Source of the DNA: Telluribacter roseus
Lineage (GTDB): Bacteria > Bacteroidota > Bacteroidia > Cytophagales > Spirosomataceae
Assembly: GCF_017355915.2 (NCBI RefSeq)
Contig: NZ_JAFEUV020000002.1
Span: forward strand, 1 to 64,000
Length of the DNA: 64,000 nucleotides
Direction of reading: 5' to 3'
Below are positions 63,324-64,000 of this stretch, piece after piece. The translations under genes and the position numbers were made by a program. Numbering within the stretch: the stretch's first letter is position 1; every line of letters begins with the position of its first letter. The notes beneath the pieces are model-generated. The model was given only the letters and a program-made list of their open reading frames with translations, had not been told where the DNA came from and searched no databases.

Positions 63324-64000
63324 ATGCTGCATATTTCGAAACTTCAACATACCGATTCCTCCAACTTTTTCCTGATGGCGGGCCCCTGCGCTGTAGAGGG
63401 GCGGGACATGGCGCTACGCATTGCAGAACAGATTGTAACCATCACAAACCGACTGCGGATCCCTTATATATTTAAAGGCTCTTACCGTAAAGCCAATCGT
63501 ACTAAGGTGGACTCCTTTACGGGTATTGGTGACGAAAAGGCACTCAGTATACTCAAAGAAGTAAGCGATACTTTCGGAGTACCTACTGTTACCGACATCC
63601 ACGAAGCGCACGAAGCCGCCATGGCTGCCGAGTATGTGGATGTACTGCAGATACCGGCGTTCCTGTGCCGCCAGACCGATCTGCTTGTAGCTGCCGCCCA
63701 GACGGGAAAAGTGGTGAATGTGAAGAAGGGGCAGTTTTTGTCGGGGGCTTCTATGAAATTCGCGGTAGAAAAAATCGGAGCTACCAATCCTGAGGCGCAG
63801 GTGGTACTTACCGACCGGGGCAATATGTTTGGCTACGGCGACCTGGTAGTTGACTACCGCAACCTGCCCGAGATGCAGTCGTTTGGGGTACCGGTGGTAA
63901 TGGATTGTACACACTCGCTGCAGCAGCCCAACCAGAGCAGTGGTGTAACGGGTGGTAAGCCCAGACTCATCGAAACCATTGCCAAAGCAGCCATAGCCGT
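63324..64000 (+). CDS. kdsA: 3-deoxy-8-phosphooctulonate synthase (partial)
   Basis: The first 225 codons; the gene runs off the right edge. AGPCAVEG, FKGSYRKANRTKVDSFTG, TDIHE, LQIPAFLCRQTDLLVAAA, NVKKGQFL, TDRGNMFGYGDLVVDYR and MDCTHSLQQP are all typical of KdsA. It condenses phosphoenolpyruvate with arabinose-5-phosphate to give Kdo-8-P for lipopolysaccharide core synthesis. A Cys is present in the AGPC motif, but metal dependence cannot be concluded from that alone. Confidence 0.95.
   Translation, partial: MLHISKLQHTDSSNFFLMAGPCAVEGRDMALRIAEQIVTITNRLRIPYIFKGSYRKANRTKVDSFTGIGDEKALSILKEVSDTFGVPTVTDIHEAHEAAMAAEYVDVLQIPAFLCRQTDLLVAAAQTGKVVNVKKGQFLSGASMKFAVEKIGATNPEAQVVLTDRGNMFGYGDLVVDYRNLPEMQSFGVPVVMDCTHSLQQPNQSSGVTGGKPRLIETIAKAAIA

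Overview
The window looks like a chromosomal segment of a Bacteroidota bacterium, most likely from the Cytophagales. Two very large secreted proteins end in the CHU_C (gliding-motility-associated, type IX secretion type B) sorting domain, one of them beside a PorP/SprF-like gene. There are also Bacteroidota-typical families (DUF4292, DUF6787-like, an OmpH/Skp-like protein, a succinate dehydrogenase with one fused cytochrome b subunit). Many promoters fit the Bacteroidota pattern TTG/TTTG, about 20 bases, then TAnnTTTG. The genus cannot be decided from the sequence. Most of the window is ordinary core genome; the first 4 kb is visibly AT-richer and has an accessory character.

Layout: (1) 0.1-4.0 kb, minus strand: a two-gene operon of a large STAND/NLR-type ATPase with 12 TPRs and a small DUF4062 (TIR-like) protein, next to an initiator tRNA gene. 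(2) 4.4-9.4 kb: era, der, an EamA exporter, a Nudix hydrolase and ruvB. (3) 9.5-16.6 kb: a 1200-residue CHU_C protein divergent from a PorP/SprF-like gene, a NIPSNAP protein and a Tat-exported Gfo/Idh/MocA oxidoreductase. (4) 16.8-29 kb, nearly all minus strand: dxs, two rhomboids, mutL, a small membrane protein, an RluA-type pseudouridine synthase, panB, an EnvC-like protein, a DUF4292 lipoprotein and a TPR protein. (5) 29-36 kb: an AlbA/Schlafen-type protein, a CrtZ-like hydroxylase, a DUF2795 protein, cutC, a penicillin acylase and an OmpH-like protein. (6) 35.6-41 kb: sdhC-sdhA-sdhB with a GT-C membrane glycosyltransferase gene inserted between sdhA and sdhB. (7) 41-47 kb: a second CHU_C protein, a DCC-family protein, fabD, tRNA-Gln, a receiver protein and a cysteine-less TlpA-like protein. 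(8) 47-49.4 kb: a gene-poor accessory patch with three small orphan genes, two of them apparent paralogues. (9) 49.4-64 kb: TetR, a flippase, mlaF/mlaE, an SDR, a ROK kinase, murB, a SPOR lipoprotein, gmd, htrA, hsp20, rnc-fabF-acpP and the start of kdsA.

The most interesting system is at the left edge. The STAND ATPase and the DUF4062 protein overlap by 4 bases (ATGA) and share a short Gly/Asn/Gln-rich motif, 11 of 20 residues identical without gaps. It lies at the N-terminus of the ATPase and at the extreme C-terminus of the effector-like protein. This is the architecture of NLR amyloid-signalling pairs, in which the oligomerised NLR templates its effector through matching motifs. I infer a two-component, probably anti-phage, NLR system with a TIR-like effector. 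The exact motif class and the effector activity cannot be decided here.

Other points of note: a glycosyltransferase inside the sdh operon, degenerate active-site motifs in MutL, EnvC, the TlpA-like protein and the ROK kinase, and several operator-like palindromes.
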